Shown: piece by piece, positions 1 through 7,170 of the stretch | Layout of the letters: every line of letters starts with the position of its first letter | Numbering within the stretch: the first letter of the stretch is position 1 | Source of the DNA: Rhodospirillaceae bacterium UBA3470 | Lineage (GTDB): Bacteria > Pseudomonadota > Alphaproteobacteria > Rhodospirillales > Casp-alpha2 | Reading direction: 5' to 3' | Assembly: GCA_002378125.1 (NCBI GenBank) | Contig: DFRF01000033.1 | Coordinates: 747 to 21,383, forward strand | DNA length: 20,637 nt | The notes under the pieces: model-generated | What the model was told of the DNA's origin: nothing | Seen by the model: the letters and a program-made list of their open reading frames with translations, nothing else | Database searches by the model: none | Position numbers and translations under genes: made by a program

Positions 1-303
1 GTTCTCAGCGACGGTCATATGCGGGAATAGTGCATAGTTCTGAAACACCATGCCGATGCCACGTTTATGCGGTGGCACGTTGTTAATCGGCACGCCGTCT
101 AAGGTAATTTCACCGTGCGTTGCCGGCTCGAAACCGGCCAGCATCATCAGGCAAGTTGTCTTGCCCGAACCGGACGGCCCTAACATGGTTAGAAATTCAC
201 CCCGTGCCACGTCAAGGTTCAAGTTCTTTACGACGAGTGTTTCGCCGTCATAGCTTTTTTGCACTTCTATAAAGCGGACAAGCGTGTCGGTCTCCGCAGC
301 CAT
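1..303 (-). CDS. PotA-type ABC transporter ATP-binding protein, N-terminal part (cut by window edge)
   Basis: Reading the minus strand from the ATG at 303 gives 101 uninterrupted codons that run off the window at base 1. A short beta-strand start (FIEVQKSYDGE) is followed by the Walker A loop GPSGSGKTT at about residues 41-49 and the Q-loop region VFQNYALFPHMTV at about 85-97. This spacing and the GEFLTMLGPSGSGKTT wording are typical of the ATPases of polyamine (PotA), iron(III) and related solute importers, which energise uptake at the inner membrane. The signature motif, Walker B and any TOBE domain lie outside the window. A weak Shine-Dalgarno (AAGG, 10 nt upstream) precedes the start. The substrate cannot be told from this piece; polyamine is the likeliest by resemblance. 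It reads away from the glycan genes and is probably an unrelated flanking gene. Confidence 0.9.
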   Translation of the reverse strand, partial: MAAETDTLVRFIEVQKSYDGETLVVKNLNLDVARGEFLTMLGPSGSGKTTCLMMLAGFEPATHGEITLDGVPINNVPPHKRGIGMVFQNYALFPHMTVAEN

Positions 304-612
304 CAAAACACTACCTTGTTATAGTTTGTTAGACCGGCTTTCCGGTTTCTAATTATTACCCAGACCAAATTAAGGGACCTGAAGCAATATTATGTCGCAA
401 ATGCGACTAATCATGGCGCAACCGTAACACGGCAATAAATCGTAAATAAAGGCCTCATCAGTCGATTTGCCGCTTTTTACTTGAATGCGTCCTTAAGCCG
501 GAACTAAACATGTGGCTTGGCCTATACCCAAGGGTTTTCATCCACTACCGAAAGGCCTGATTGCCGTGTGCGAAGAACCATTTCCTCTACATCTCGATTA
601 CGGTATTCCGAC
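304..612. other. Intergenic region between divergent genes
   Basis: About 309 bases separate the ABC ATPase (minus) from the amidotransferase (plus), so promoters for both should lie here. An open frame continues upstream from the amidotransferase start to a TTG at 517, but it is not conserved-looking and would bury the catalytic Cys. A small stem (ACCGG at 333-337 with CCGGT at 342-346, 4-nt loop) falls in the presumed ATPase leader. The palindrome at 394-407 is listed separately. I saw no RNA gene or convincing sigma70 box pair. Confidence 0.5.
394..407. promoter_or_regulatory. 14-bp palindrome, candidate operator
   Basis: GTCGCA-AA-TGCGAC has perfect 6-bp arms around a 2-bp centre, in an AT-rich setting about 90 bp upstream of the ABC ATPase start and about 205 bp upstream of the amidotransferase start. 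Size and symmetry suit a dimeric regulator of LysR, GntR or TetR type. The position favours control of the transporter gene. The regulator is not in the window and cannot be named. Confidence 0.4.
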
Positions 613-2601
613 ATGTGTGGCATAGCCGGCCTTCTCTATCCCCACGAAGTCCAAAACCCGGGCCGAGATAACATGAACCTCCAGCTTCGAAGCATGGCGA
701 ATGCCATGGAACATCGGGGACCGGACGGTGAAGGTTTTTGGCAATCGCCTGACAGTCGGATCGGCTTGGCACATCGACGTCTAGCAATCATTGACCTCTC
801 GCCCGACGCCGCACAACCGATGACCAGCGGTGACGATCACATCTGGGTCACATTCAACGGCGAGATTTATAACCACTTGATCTTACGCCACGAACTGGAG
901 GACATGGGGCATCGGTTCCAAACCGATCATTCGGACACGGAAGTGTTGATCCATGGATACCGCGCCTGGGGGATTGAGGGACTGGCCAATCGCCTTGAAG
1001 GCATGTTTGCGCTTGCGATCTGGGATATGGATCGGCAGGTCATGAGCTTGTTGCGCGACCGCATCGGTATCAAACCCATCTACTTCACGCGGGTCGGGGG
1101 CGTGTTCCGTTTCGCTTCGGAGATCAAATCCCTCTTCGCCGATCCAACCGTACCACGTCGCATGGAACCGAACGCTCTCGGTCACTATCTCAGCTTTATG
1201 GTGACCCCGGCACCGCTGACCCTTTTCGCAGACATCTTTAAACTGCCCGCCGCCCACATCATAGAGGTCGACGCACACGGCAAGATCTCGGCTCGGAGAT
1301 ATTGGGACGCCGTCCCGGGCAAGGGCGCGGACCACGGTGCCAGCGACGATGTGCTGGCAGCCGGCGTATTGGAGCGACTAGAAGCTGCCATTGAGAAGCG
1401 CATGATGTCGGACGTACCGTTCGGTGTTTTTTTATCCGGCGGGATTGATTCTTCGGCGAACGTGGCACTCATGGACCGTGTTTCCTCGAGCCCTATCGAG
1501 ACCTTCACAGTCGGGTTCAACGATCACACGCAACTGAACGAGTTAAATTATGCACGTAAAATCGCCGAGCAGTTTAAGACCAATCATCACGAAGTCCTCG
1601 TTAATTCTTCGGACATGCAAGGCTACCTCAGGGACCTGATCCATCAGCAGGACGAACCCATCGCGGACTGGGTGTGCGTCCCCTTGTACTTCGTTTCCAG
1701 ACTAGCCAAGGAGTCGGGCGTGACCGTCGTGCATGTGGGCGAAGGGTCGGACGAACAATTCTGCGGCTACGACAGCTGGATGAGCTATCTGAATGCTCAT
1801 GCATCGTTCTGGCAGACTTACAACAAAGTCACGCCCGCACCGTTGCGCCGTGCGATCGCTGCCATGGCAAGTCGTTGCGCGCCGACCAAACGTGCGAAGG
1901 GCGCGCAAATTGCGGAAGCGCTGTTGCGTGCTGGTACCGGTCGGGAACTGTTCTGGAGCGGGGCCAATGCCTTTTGGAATGTGCACAAGTCCCGCATATC
2001 CGCCGTGGCCCAGGAGACAGGGCCTTGGTCGGAACTGTCCGCCATGGGTTTCGACATTACCGGGCTGGAAAACGCTGACAGTGGTGCGGTGGTGGATGGT
2101 TATTTCGCCACCTTGGACCGGGATCATCCCGGACATGATTTCCTCACGCGCATGTCGTATGCGGAGTTTCGCCAGCGATTACCGGAACTGCTGCTCATGC
2201 GGGTCGATAAAATCACCATGTCAACCTCCGTGGAGGGTCGGGTTCCGTTTCTGGATCACGCCCTTGTCGATTATTCCATGGACATTCCGCAGGAGGTGAA
2301 GGTTCGCGGCGGCGTGAAGAAGGCCGTATTGAAAACAGCACTAAAAGGCGTAATCCCCGACGACATTATTCATCGTCCGAAAATGGGTTTTGCCGCCCCG
2401 GTGGCCAACTGGTTGCGCGACGACTTTGGACGCGAGGTCGAACACGATCTACTAGCTTCACCCTTGGTCAAGGATGGACTGTTAAAAGCGCAACCCATTG
2501 CTGAGTTACTGGCCGAACATCGTGCCGGACACGCGGATCATGCACTTCATATATGGACCCTGTTCAACCTGACTGCTTGGCACGACCACTGGATCCACTA
2601 A
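613..2601 (+). CDS. Asparagine-synthase-type glutamine amidotransferase (glycan cluster), copy 1
   Basis: A 662-aa class II amidotransferase fused to an ATP-pyrophosphatase synthetase domain. The ATG at 613 is chosen because it places the catalytic nucleophile at Cys2 (MCGIAG); upstream in-frame starts would not. The glutaminase half shows RGPDG (35-39), NGEIYN (82-87) and SDTE (107-110). The synthetase half has the PP-loop SGGIDSS (275-281) and GEGSDE (376-381). Known role of the fold: ammonia from glutamine is channelled to an adenylylated carboxylate, giving an amide. True AsnB makes asparagine, but homologues in O-antigen loci, such as WbpS of Pseudomonas aeruginosa O6 and WbmE of Bordetella, are linked to amidation of uronic acids. 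Its place beside glycosyltransferases suggests the same here; that is inference. No clear Shine-Dalgarno precedes the start. It converges on the minus-strand GT block. Confidence 0.93.
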   Translation: MCGIAGLLYPHEVQNPGRDNMNLQLRSMANAMEHRGPDGEGFWQSPDSRIGLAHRRLAIIDLSPDAAQPMTSGDDHIWVTFNGEIYNHLILRHELEDMGHRFQTDHSDTEVLIHGYRAWGIEGLANRLEGMFALAIWDMDRQVMSLLRDRIGIKPIYFTRVGGVFRFASEIKSLFADPTVPRRMEPNALGHYLSFMVTPAPLTLFADIFKLPAAHIIEVDAHGKISARRYWDAVPGKGADHGASDDVLAAGVLERLEAAIEKRMMSDVPFGVFLSGGIDSSANVALMDRVSSSPIETFTVGFNDHTQLNELNYARKIAEQFKTNHHEVLVNSSDMQGYLRDLIHQQDEPIADWVCVPLYFVSRLAKESGVTVVHVGEGSDEQFCGYDSWMSYLNAHASFWQTYNKVTPAPLRRAIAAMASRCAPTKRAKGAQIAEALLRAGTGRELFWSGANAFWNVHKSRISAVAQETGPWSELSAMGFDITGLENADSGAVVDGYFATLDRDHPGHDFLTRMSYAEFRQRLPELLLMRVDKITMSTSVEGRVPFLDHALVDYSMDIPQEVKVRGGVKKAVLKTALKGVIPDDIIHRPKMGFAAPVANWLRDDFGREVEHDLLASPLVKDGLLKAQPIAELLAEHRAGHADHALHIWTLFNLTAWHDHWIH

Positions 2602-2617
2602 AGGTTCATGAAGCGTA

Positions 2618-2655
2618 TTTTTTAAATCGACCGCGGCGGGAGGGCATTTAAAAAA
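2618..2655. repeat. AT-rich inverted repeat between convergent genes
   Basis: TTTTTTAAAT at 2618-2627 and ATTTAAAAAA at 2646-2655 are perfect 10-bp arms around an 18-nt GC-rich loop that contains CCGCGG. It lies 16 bp after the amidotransferase stop, where two convergent transcription units meet. It could form a hairpin read from either strand, but it lacks the usual GC stem plus terminal U-tract, so its value as an intrinsic terminator is uncertain. Confidence 0.4.
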
Positions 2656-2713
2656 GATCAGCGTAGGCACATCGTCACAATTGCAAGGCCTTCACCAACG
2701 CATGCCGACAGGG

Positions 2714-2840
2714 TCAGGTCGCATCGGGCGCGCCATCGAGCTGCATCCGCACATTCTCGATTTCCGTGCTGCTGGGCGCACCAATGATGCAGTGATTGAA
2801 ATCAGAAGGCATGCAAATTGAGTCGCGCAATTGTTGGCCG
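2714..2840 (-). pseudogene. Possible C-terminal remnant of an aldo/keto reductase
   Basis: On the minus strand, beginning a few bases after the GT stop at 2848, one frame reads QQLRDSIC, then DFNHCIIGAPSSTEIENV and ends at the TGA at 2714-2716. The pattern (hydrophobic residues, IIGAPS, then a charged helix) resembles the last strand and helix of aldo/keto reductases, usually of the form VIxGxxSxxQLEEN. Reductases of this family occur in sugar-modifying clusters. No start or upstream domain exists, since the upstream frame is occupied by the GT gene, so this would be the stub of a deleted gene. The similarity is judged by eye on about 35 residues and may be chance. Confidence 0.35.
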
Positions 2841-2847
2841 CAGTTGA

Positions 2848-3984
2848 TCAGGTATCCGCGTCCAAAATAAGTCCAGCGTAGGAGCTTCGCGCGCGCACTC
2901 CATAACTTTTCCAATCAAACCCATGCTTAACACGGTTTCGCGCCGCCGCCCCCATCTCCCTGGCGCGAATTGGGTCAGAAAGCACCCTATCCAACGCCTC
3001 ACGCAACGCCGGTACGTCACCGGTCGGTACGATCTCGCCTTCAACACCAGGGGTAACGATATCCGCCGCACCTGTCGAATCCGTCGCCACCACCGGCAGT
3101 CCACTGGCCATGGCCTGGAGAAGAACCAAAGGGAACCCCTCCTCCCAGGACGGCAGACAGAAAACATCGGCGCCTCGGTAAAAGTGCGGCAACGCGGCCA
3201 TCGACACAGGCCCTCGGAAATCAGCATCCTTTTGTGCCGGCTTGGCCAATCCAGCCTCTATAGGTCCGACCAGACAAAGACCCGCATTGGCGTTCAAGCC
3301 AGAAAAAGCGGACAGGAGCTCAAGGACGCCCTTACGTAAACCAACCTGGCCAACAAATAATATTTGCGCGCGCGCCTTGTTACGCGTCAATGACGGCGAG
3401 AAATGATCGAGGTCGACGCCATACGGGTTCACGAAAATTTTCTCGGCCGCAACGCCATGCGCTGTGAAGGTCTCAGCCGCATACGTTGACGGAACGGCGA
3501 TTAAATCGGCGGCTTCGTACTCGGCCAGTTCGCGCTCAATAATTCGCGTAGATGTCCCAGCAAACGCCCGCCCGTGCCGAGCATACAGTTCTGAGAGAAC
3601 GTTCGTCTGGTGGAGTATGTGGCTTGAGCCCCGTTCAATGACGACGCGTGCGCCAATGTTATGGGCAACGGGTATGGCCTCAAGCGTCGCGCTGCTCCAG
3701 CCCACCAACACGTCGCACGCCGGCAGATGACGTGCTGAAAACGCACCAAACGCAGCCGATATGCGGCCATCGACATCAGCGCACACGCCGCGAAGGCGCT
3801 GGCATATCCGTCTTTGAAGCTCAAGCGTTGGCGCGGTTGCCAAAGTATCTACGTTTCCCACATGCCGACGGACCAAGTATGCGGGATAGGTCGTCAGCAG
3901 GCCAGCCAGGGCATTTTGGGTATTCAGCTCACGGGCCAGATCGAAACCATGGAACCGACCATGAACAGAGACCGCAACTCTCAC
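2848..3984 (-). CDS. Family 4 glycosyltransferase
   Basis: A 378-aa GT-B glycosyltransferase, probably moving a sugar from an activated donor to a lipid-linked or protein-linked glycan at the cytoplasmic face. The acceptor domain opens with VRVAVSVHGRFHGFDLA. The donor domain has LFVGQVGLRKG (209-219) with the phosphate-binding Arg/Lys region, CLPSWEEGFPLVLLQAM (276-292) and GLPVVATDSTG. The usual E-x7-E pair reads E282-x7-Q290, so the second Glu is Gln. The start is the GTG at 3984: its GTGA overlaps the upstream gene's TGA by 4 bp and an AGGAGG sits 6 nt before it. A longer reading from an ATG at 4044 would add 20 unlike residues inside the upstream gene. It is the last gene of the minus-strand block amidotransferase-GT-GT. 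Donor and linkage are unknown. Confidence 0.92.
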   Translation of the reverse strand: MRVAVSVHGRFHGFDLARELNTQNALAGLLTTYPAYLVRRHVGNVDTLATAPTLELQRRICQRLRGVCADVDGRISAAFGAFSARHLPACDVLVGWSSATLEAIPVAHNIGARVVIERGSSHILHQTNVLSELYARHGRAFAGTSTRIIERELAEYEAADLIAVPSTYAAETFTAHGVAAEKIFVNPYGVDLDHFSPSLTRNKARAQILFVGQVGLRKGVLELLSAFSGLNANAGLCLVGPIEAGLAKPAQKDADFRGPVSMAALPHFYRGADVFCLPSWEEGFPLVLLQAMASGLPVVATDSTGAADIVTPGVEGEIVPTGDVPALREALDRVLSDPIRAREMGAAARNRVKHGFDWKSYGVRARSSYAGLILDADT

Positions 3985-5177
3985 CTGTCGCCTCCTATGG
4001 CTCTCGAGAGGACCGTTTCCAGCGTCTTCGCTCGGGCCTCCCAAGGAAATCGCGCAAGAACCTCAGGGTCCAGTGCTGGGAAGTTTCCAGCCACGATGAC
4101 ATCCATAGCATCGGCAATATCATTTCGATCTTGGCATACAAAGAGTGCGCAACCGACCTCGGCCGCCATCGCACTCGTTTCCTGAGTTTCATCCGGGTAA
4201 CTCAATATCGGGCGGCCGGCGGCAATCAGCTCGAGCGCCTTGTGATGGAACAGGCACCGATTGTTGTGAATGTATACATTGGCAGTTGCCGAAGCCTGCA
4301 ACGCGGCCAATTCATTTAGACCGATATAGCCGAGAAACTGTCGCTGACAATATTCCTCCAACGGCGCGGTCACTCGCTCCACCAGCTCACTCTCATTACC
4401 GGCATAGCAAAGCTCCATGTTTTGCTTCGCCGTTGCGCTCAGCCAGTCATGCAATCCGCAGACTAACTGAGCGAGGCGATTCTCGTCATAAACACTTCCG
4501 GTAATGACAATTCGAAACGCGGGATTCTCCGTTGCTGTAGACGGATCGACACCGGAGTACAGCACGGTCTTTGCGCCGCCAAACCACCGATGGGCTTCAT
4601 CCAAGTGGTTTTTGGACAGAACCGTCATATGGGCGGGGTCGCGAAACCGGCGCGCCATAAGATGTTTAAGTCCATCAGGAATGAAAGCGTTCCAATTATC
4701 CTTGAAATCCGCGACCCACGGGCAGTTGGCCTTTTCCGACAGTTTCTGGGCCATGGTCCACGTGTCTGTGTTTCCAAACGTTGCCCAAATCACCTCCGGG
4801 GAGAAGGCTTTCACAATAATGTCGAAGTAGACTTCTGCGCCTGTGCGCCAATCGGCAAACATCCCGCCATCGACGACGAACGACTTTGCAATTGTCGCAT
4901 ACCGGCCGAGGGCATTCCCGCGACCCATCCGCGCACGCTGCGCCTTAACGAATCCCGCTGACCGGCACGGTAGAATAAATAATTTCGACCAATCATGGGT
5001 GGCGAGTTCCGACGCGACTGAATCTAGCGACGGGGATGGCGCATCGCGGGGATAGGTCTCCACCAGCAGGATGATCTCATGGCCGGAGGCGACCAATGCT
5101 TCAGCAAAACGGCCAACCCGTAGGCTGCAGACATGCGGCATCTCTGGGTGGCACTGGTTGATAAAAACAGCGCGCAT
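3981..5177 (-). CDS. Glycosyltransferase-like protein (GT-B fold, family 4-like)
   Basis: A 398-aa protein. The N-terminus MRAVFINQCHPEMPHVCSLR is followed by RVGRFAEALVASGHEIILLVE, the classic first Rossmann half of GT-B enzymes. ADFKDNW (156-162) resembles the D-[FL]-[RK]-D segment of WcaI/ExoL-like transferases. The C-terminal donor domain is recognisable in VITGSVYDENRLAQLV (224-239), LGYIGLNELAALQASA (282-297) and the segment ending KALELIAAGRPILSYP (313-328), which replaces the more usual E-x7-E. Divergence suggests an unusual donor or a weakly conserved active site. The start ATG lies 3 bp beyond the amidotransferase stop, and the end overlaps the next GT by 4 bp, so the three genes are almost surely co-transcribed. 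Confidence 0.85.
   Translation of the reverse strand: MRAVFINQCHPEMPHVCSLRVGRFAEALVASGHEIILLVETYPRDAPSPSLDSVASELATHDWSKLFILPCRSAGFVKAQRARMGRGNALGRYATIAKSFVVDGGMFADWRTGAEVYFDIIVKAFSPEVIWATFGNTDTWTMAQKLSEKANCPWVADFKDNWNAFIPDGLKHLMARRFRDPAHMTVLSKNHLDEAHRWFGGAKTVLYSGVDPSTATENPAFRIVITGSVYDENRLAQLVCGLHDWLSATAKQNMELCYAGNESELVERVTAPLEEYCQRQFLGYIGLNELAALQASATANVYIHNNRCLFHHKALELIAAGRPILSYPDETQETSAMAAEVGCALFVCQDRNDIADAMDVIVAGNFPALDPEVLARFPWEARAKTLETVLSRAIGGDR
3991..3996 (-). promoter_or_regulatory. Shine-Dalgarno AGGAGG deciding a GTG start
   Basis: The minus strand reads AGGAGG, six spacer bases, then GTG at 3984. The motif lies inside the 3' end of the preceding GT gene and, with the 4-bp GTGA stop/start overlap, indicates translational coupling. 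This fixes the start of the downstream GT. Confidence 0.85.
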
Positions 5178-5180
5178 GGA

Positions 5181-7100
5181 TCAGACGTCCCCCCCTGTCG
5201 CAGCAAACACGGAATGTCGGGACATACCGGCAGCGCGCGTAATGACGTACTGGTACCATGCCTCGCAGATAGCGGGTCGCCATAATTCCCAGGCCATGTA
5301 GTGCTCCCCGGACTGCAGCCGCTTGAGCGCCGATTTCCACCAAGAAACATTCCAAAAGCCGCGTGCCGCGAACGCCGGCGAGGCAATAGTTTCCTCGACC
5401 CAATTTAAGAGCTTACCCTCCATCCAAGAATCCTGAGGCGGCAAAAACCCTTGCTTATTCCAACGGGTACGGACGCGCTCCGGTAAAATTTCCTTCATCG
5501 CCTCACGCAGTAGGCGCTTTGTCTGGGCTTCACCCATCAGAACTCGCGGGGCCAATGACAGGGACAACTCAGCAATACGATGATCACAGAAAGGCAAGCG
5601 AACCTCACGAGAGTGCGCCATGGAATTCCGATCCCCATACCGAAGCAGCGTCGGCAGGTGCGCCACCAGAGAATCTTCACGCAACTTATCGGTAAGTGCG
5701 GACACGCCTGTTGCCACATCCTCATTGATCGCCCTTACCCGGCTCGCTGCAGCCCCATTGAGACCAAACCGAAAATCACTGCCCTTTTTCAGCAACTGCG
5801 CAATCCCATACCGCAATGACTGGGGTAATTGAGCCGCCAAGGATTGCTCGGGAGCCAAAAGCGCCGCCGGGTATCGGGACTGGATCGCAAGCTCTTCCTC
5901 CCGATCATACTCCCCCGAAGCATGGAGCGCCGTCAGGTATTCACGAAAATACTGTTCATAGCCCGCCAAAAGTTCGTCCGCACCCTGTCCGTCGAGCAAA
6001 ACCGTCACGCCGCTCTCTTTTGCCAGCCGAAAGACACACCACTGGGCAAACTGACTGGAACTGCCGACGGGAAGTTCGTTGTGCCACATGAAGTCTGGGA
6101 GATCGTCAAGAAAGGTTTCCGGCAGCGGTTCGACAAGATGGCTTGTGACATCGGTAGCATTGACGATCTCTTGGGCGTATGGCCATTCATCCGCGCTGGT
6201 CCCGGGAAAGCGACCAGTAAATACATGGTACGGAGCCGTTTCACCGAGAATTTGGCGATTAAGGCAAACGATTGCCCCCGAGTCCAATCCACCCGAAAGG
6301 CAGGAGCCGACAGGAACATCGCTGCGCATTCGCATTTTAACCGAATCCATCAATAGGGATCGAAACCGCTCAATGGCCTCCCGGTCATCGAGACGGGAGA
6401 GCGCTGGATCTGTGTGCGGCTGCCAATACCGCACGACAGTGACCTCTATCGATTCCAAGTCGACGCATAGGTATTCGCCCGGCAATAGTTGTTTGATCTG
6501 GCGGAAAACAGTGTCTCGCTCATCATCAAGGCCGATCCGTGGCTGATTAAGAAAGTTGAGCAGCCGATCCGTATCCACATCGTGGGCCACTTCGGCCAAA
6601 GACAATAGCGCTTTATATTCCGAAGCGAAGGCGAAGAAACCTGGACCCTCCACATACAGTAGTGGCTTCTCTCCGAAACGGTCCCTTGCACAGAACAACC
6701 GTCCGCGTGCCGCGTCATAAATAGCGAAGGCGAACATACCGTTGAGATGACGCAAGACGCCTTCACCATATCGTGCATACCCTTGAAGCAGAACTTCCGA
6801 ATCAGATTGAGAGCTTAAAGTCAATCCAGCGGCCTTCAAGTCGCCGCCTAGTTCCAGGTAATTGTAAATTTCACCGTTGAAGGTGAGAACCAAATCGCCG
6901 TCTGGAGTGACCATCGGCTGCGCGCCGGTCGGGGTGGGATCAATAACCGCCAACCGACGATGCCCCAGCACTACCTGGCCATCCGCTGATTGCCAAACGC
7001 CTTCTCCGTCCGGGCCACGATGGCGCATAAGCGCGTTCATTGCCTCCACGGCATCTGGATTAACGTGTCGTCTGGCCACAATTCCAGAAATGCCGCACAT
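5181..7100 (-). CDS. Asparagine-synthase-type glutamine amidotransferase (glycan cluster), copy 2
   Basis: A 639-aa protein starting at the ATG at 7100, giving Cys2 (MCGISG). The glutaminase domain has RGPDG (28-32), NGEIYN (75-80) and SDSE (99-102). The synthetase domain has SGGLDSG (269-275) and GQGADE (371-376), where the usual GEGADE Glu is Gln. The ATP-binding core and tail (RLPFCDHRI, then TKRLLREAMKEILPERV and WNKQGF) match the AsnB family throughout. It is clearly diverged from copy 1 (PP-loop SGGLDSG against SGGIDSS, different C-terminus), so the two are not a recent duplication and may amidate different substrates. It heads a minus-strand operon with two GT genes directly behind it. 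Housekeeping asparagine synthesis is possible, but the context argues for a role in glycan amidation. Confidence 0.93.
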   Translation of the reverse strand: MCGISGIVARRHVNPDAVEAMNALMRHRGPDGEGVWQSADGQVVLGHRRLAVIDPTPTGAQPMVTPDGDLVLTFNGEIYNYLELGGDLKAAGLTLSSQSDSEVLLQGYARYGEGVLRHLNGMFAFAIYDAARGRLFCARDRFGEKPLLYVEGPGFFAFASEYKALLSLAEVAHDVDTDRLLNFLNQPRIGLDDERDTVFRQIKQLLPGEYLCVDLESIEVTVVRYWQPHTDPALSRLDDREAIERFRSLLMDSVKMRMRSDVPVGSCLSGGLDSGAIVCLNRQILGETAPYHVFTGRFPGTSADEWPYAQEIVNATDVTSHLVEPLPETFLDDLPDFMWHNELPVGSSSQFAQWCVFRLAKESGVTVLLDGQGADELLAGYEQYFREYLTALHASGEYDREEELAIQSRYPAALLAPEQSLAAQLPQSLRYGIAQLLKKGSDFRFGLNGAAASRVRAINEDVATGVSALTDKLREDSLVAHLPTLLRYGDRNSMAHSREVRLPFCDHRIAELSLSLAPRVLMGEAQTKRLLREAMKEILPERVRTRWNKQGFLPPQDSWMEGKLLNWVEETIASPAFAARGFWNVSWWKSALKRLQSGEHYMAWELWRPAICEAWYQYVITRAAGMSRHSVFAATGGDV

Positions 7101-7170
7101 CGATCAACACTCGACCGCGGAACATGAGGCGATATTTTTCATGGCATCATAATAAAGCACAGGACCCGGT
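7101..7170. promoter_or_regulatory. 70-bp divergent promoter region
   Basis: This short gap separates the start of the amidotransferase-GT-GT operon (minus) from the CgeB-like gene (plus), so promoters for both must overlap here or extend into the coding ends. AGGA at 7161-7164 serves as the ribosome site of the plus-strand gene. No clear -35/-10 pair stands out. Confidence 0.4.

Noticed and set aside
517..612. N-terminal extension of the first amidotransferase from a TTG
   Set aside because: Class II amidotransferases need Cys at position 2; the extension would bury it, and no ribosome site precedes the TTG.
883..1335. 150-codon minus-strand frame inside the first amidotransferase
   Set aside because: It is the shadow of a gene with full catalytic motifs on the plus strand.
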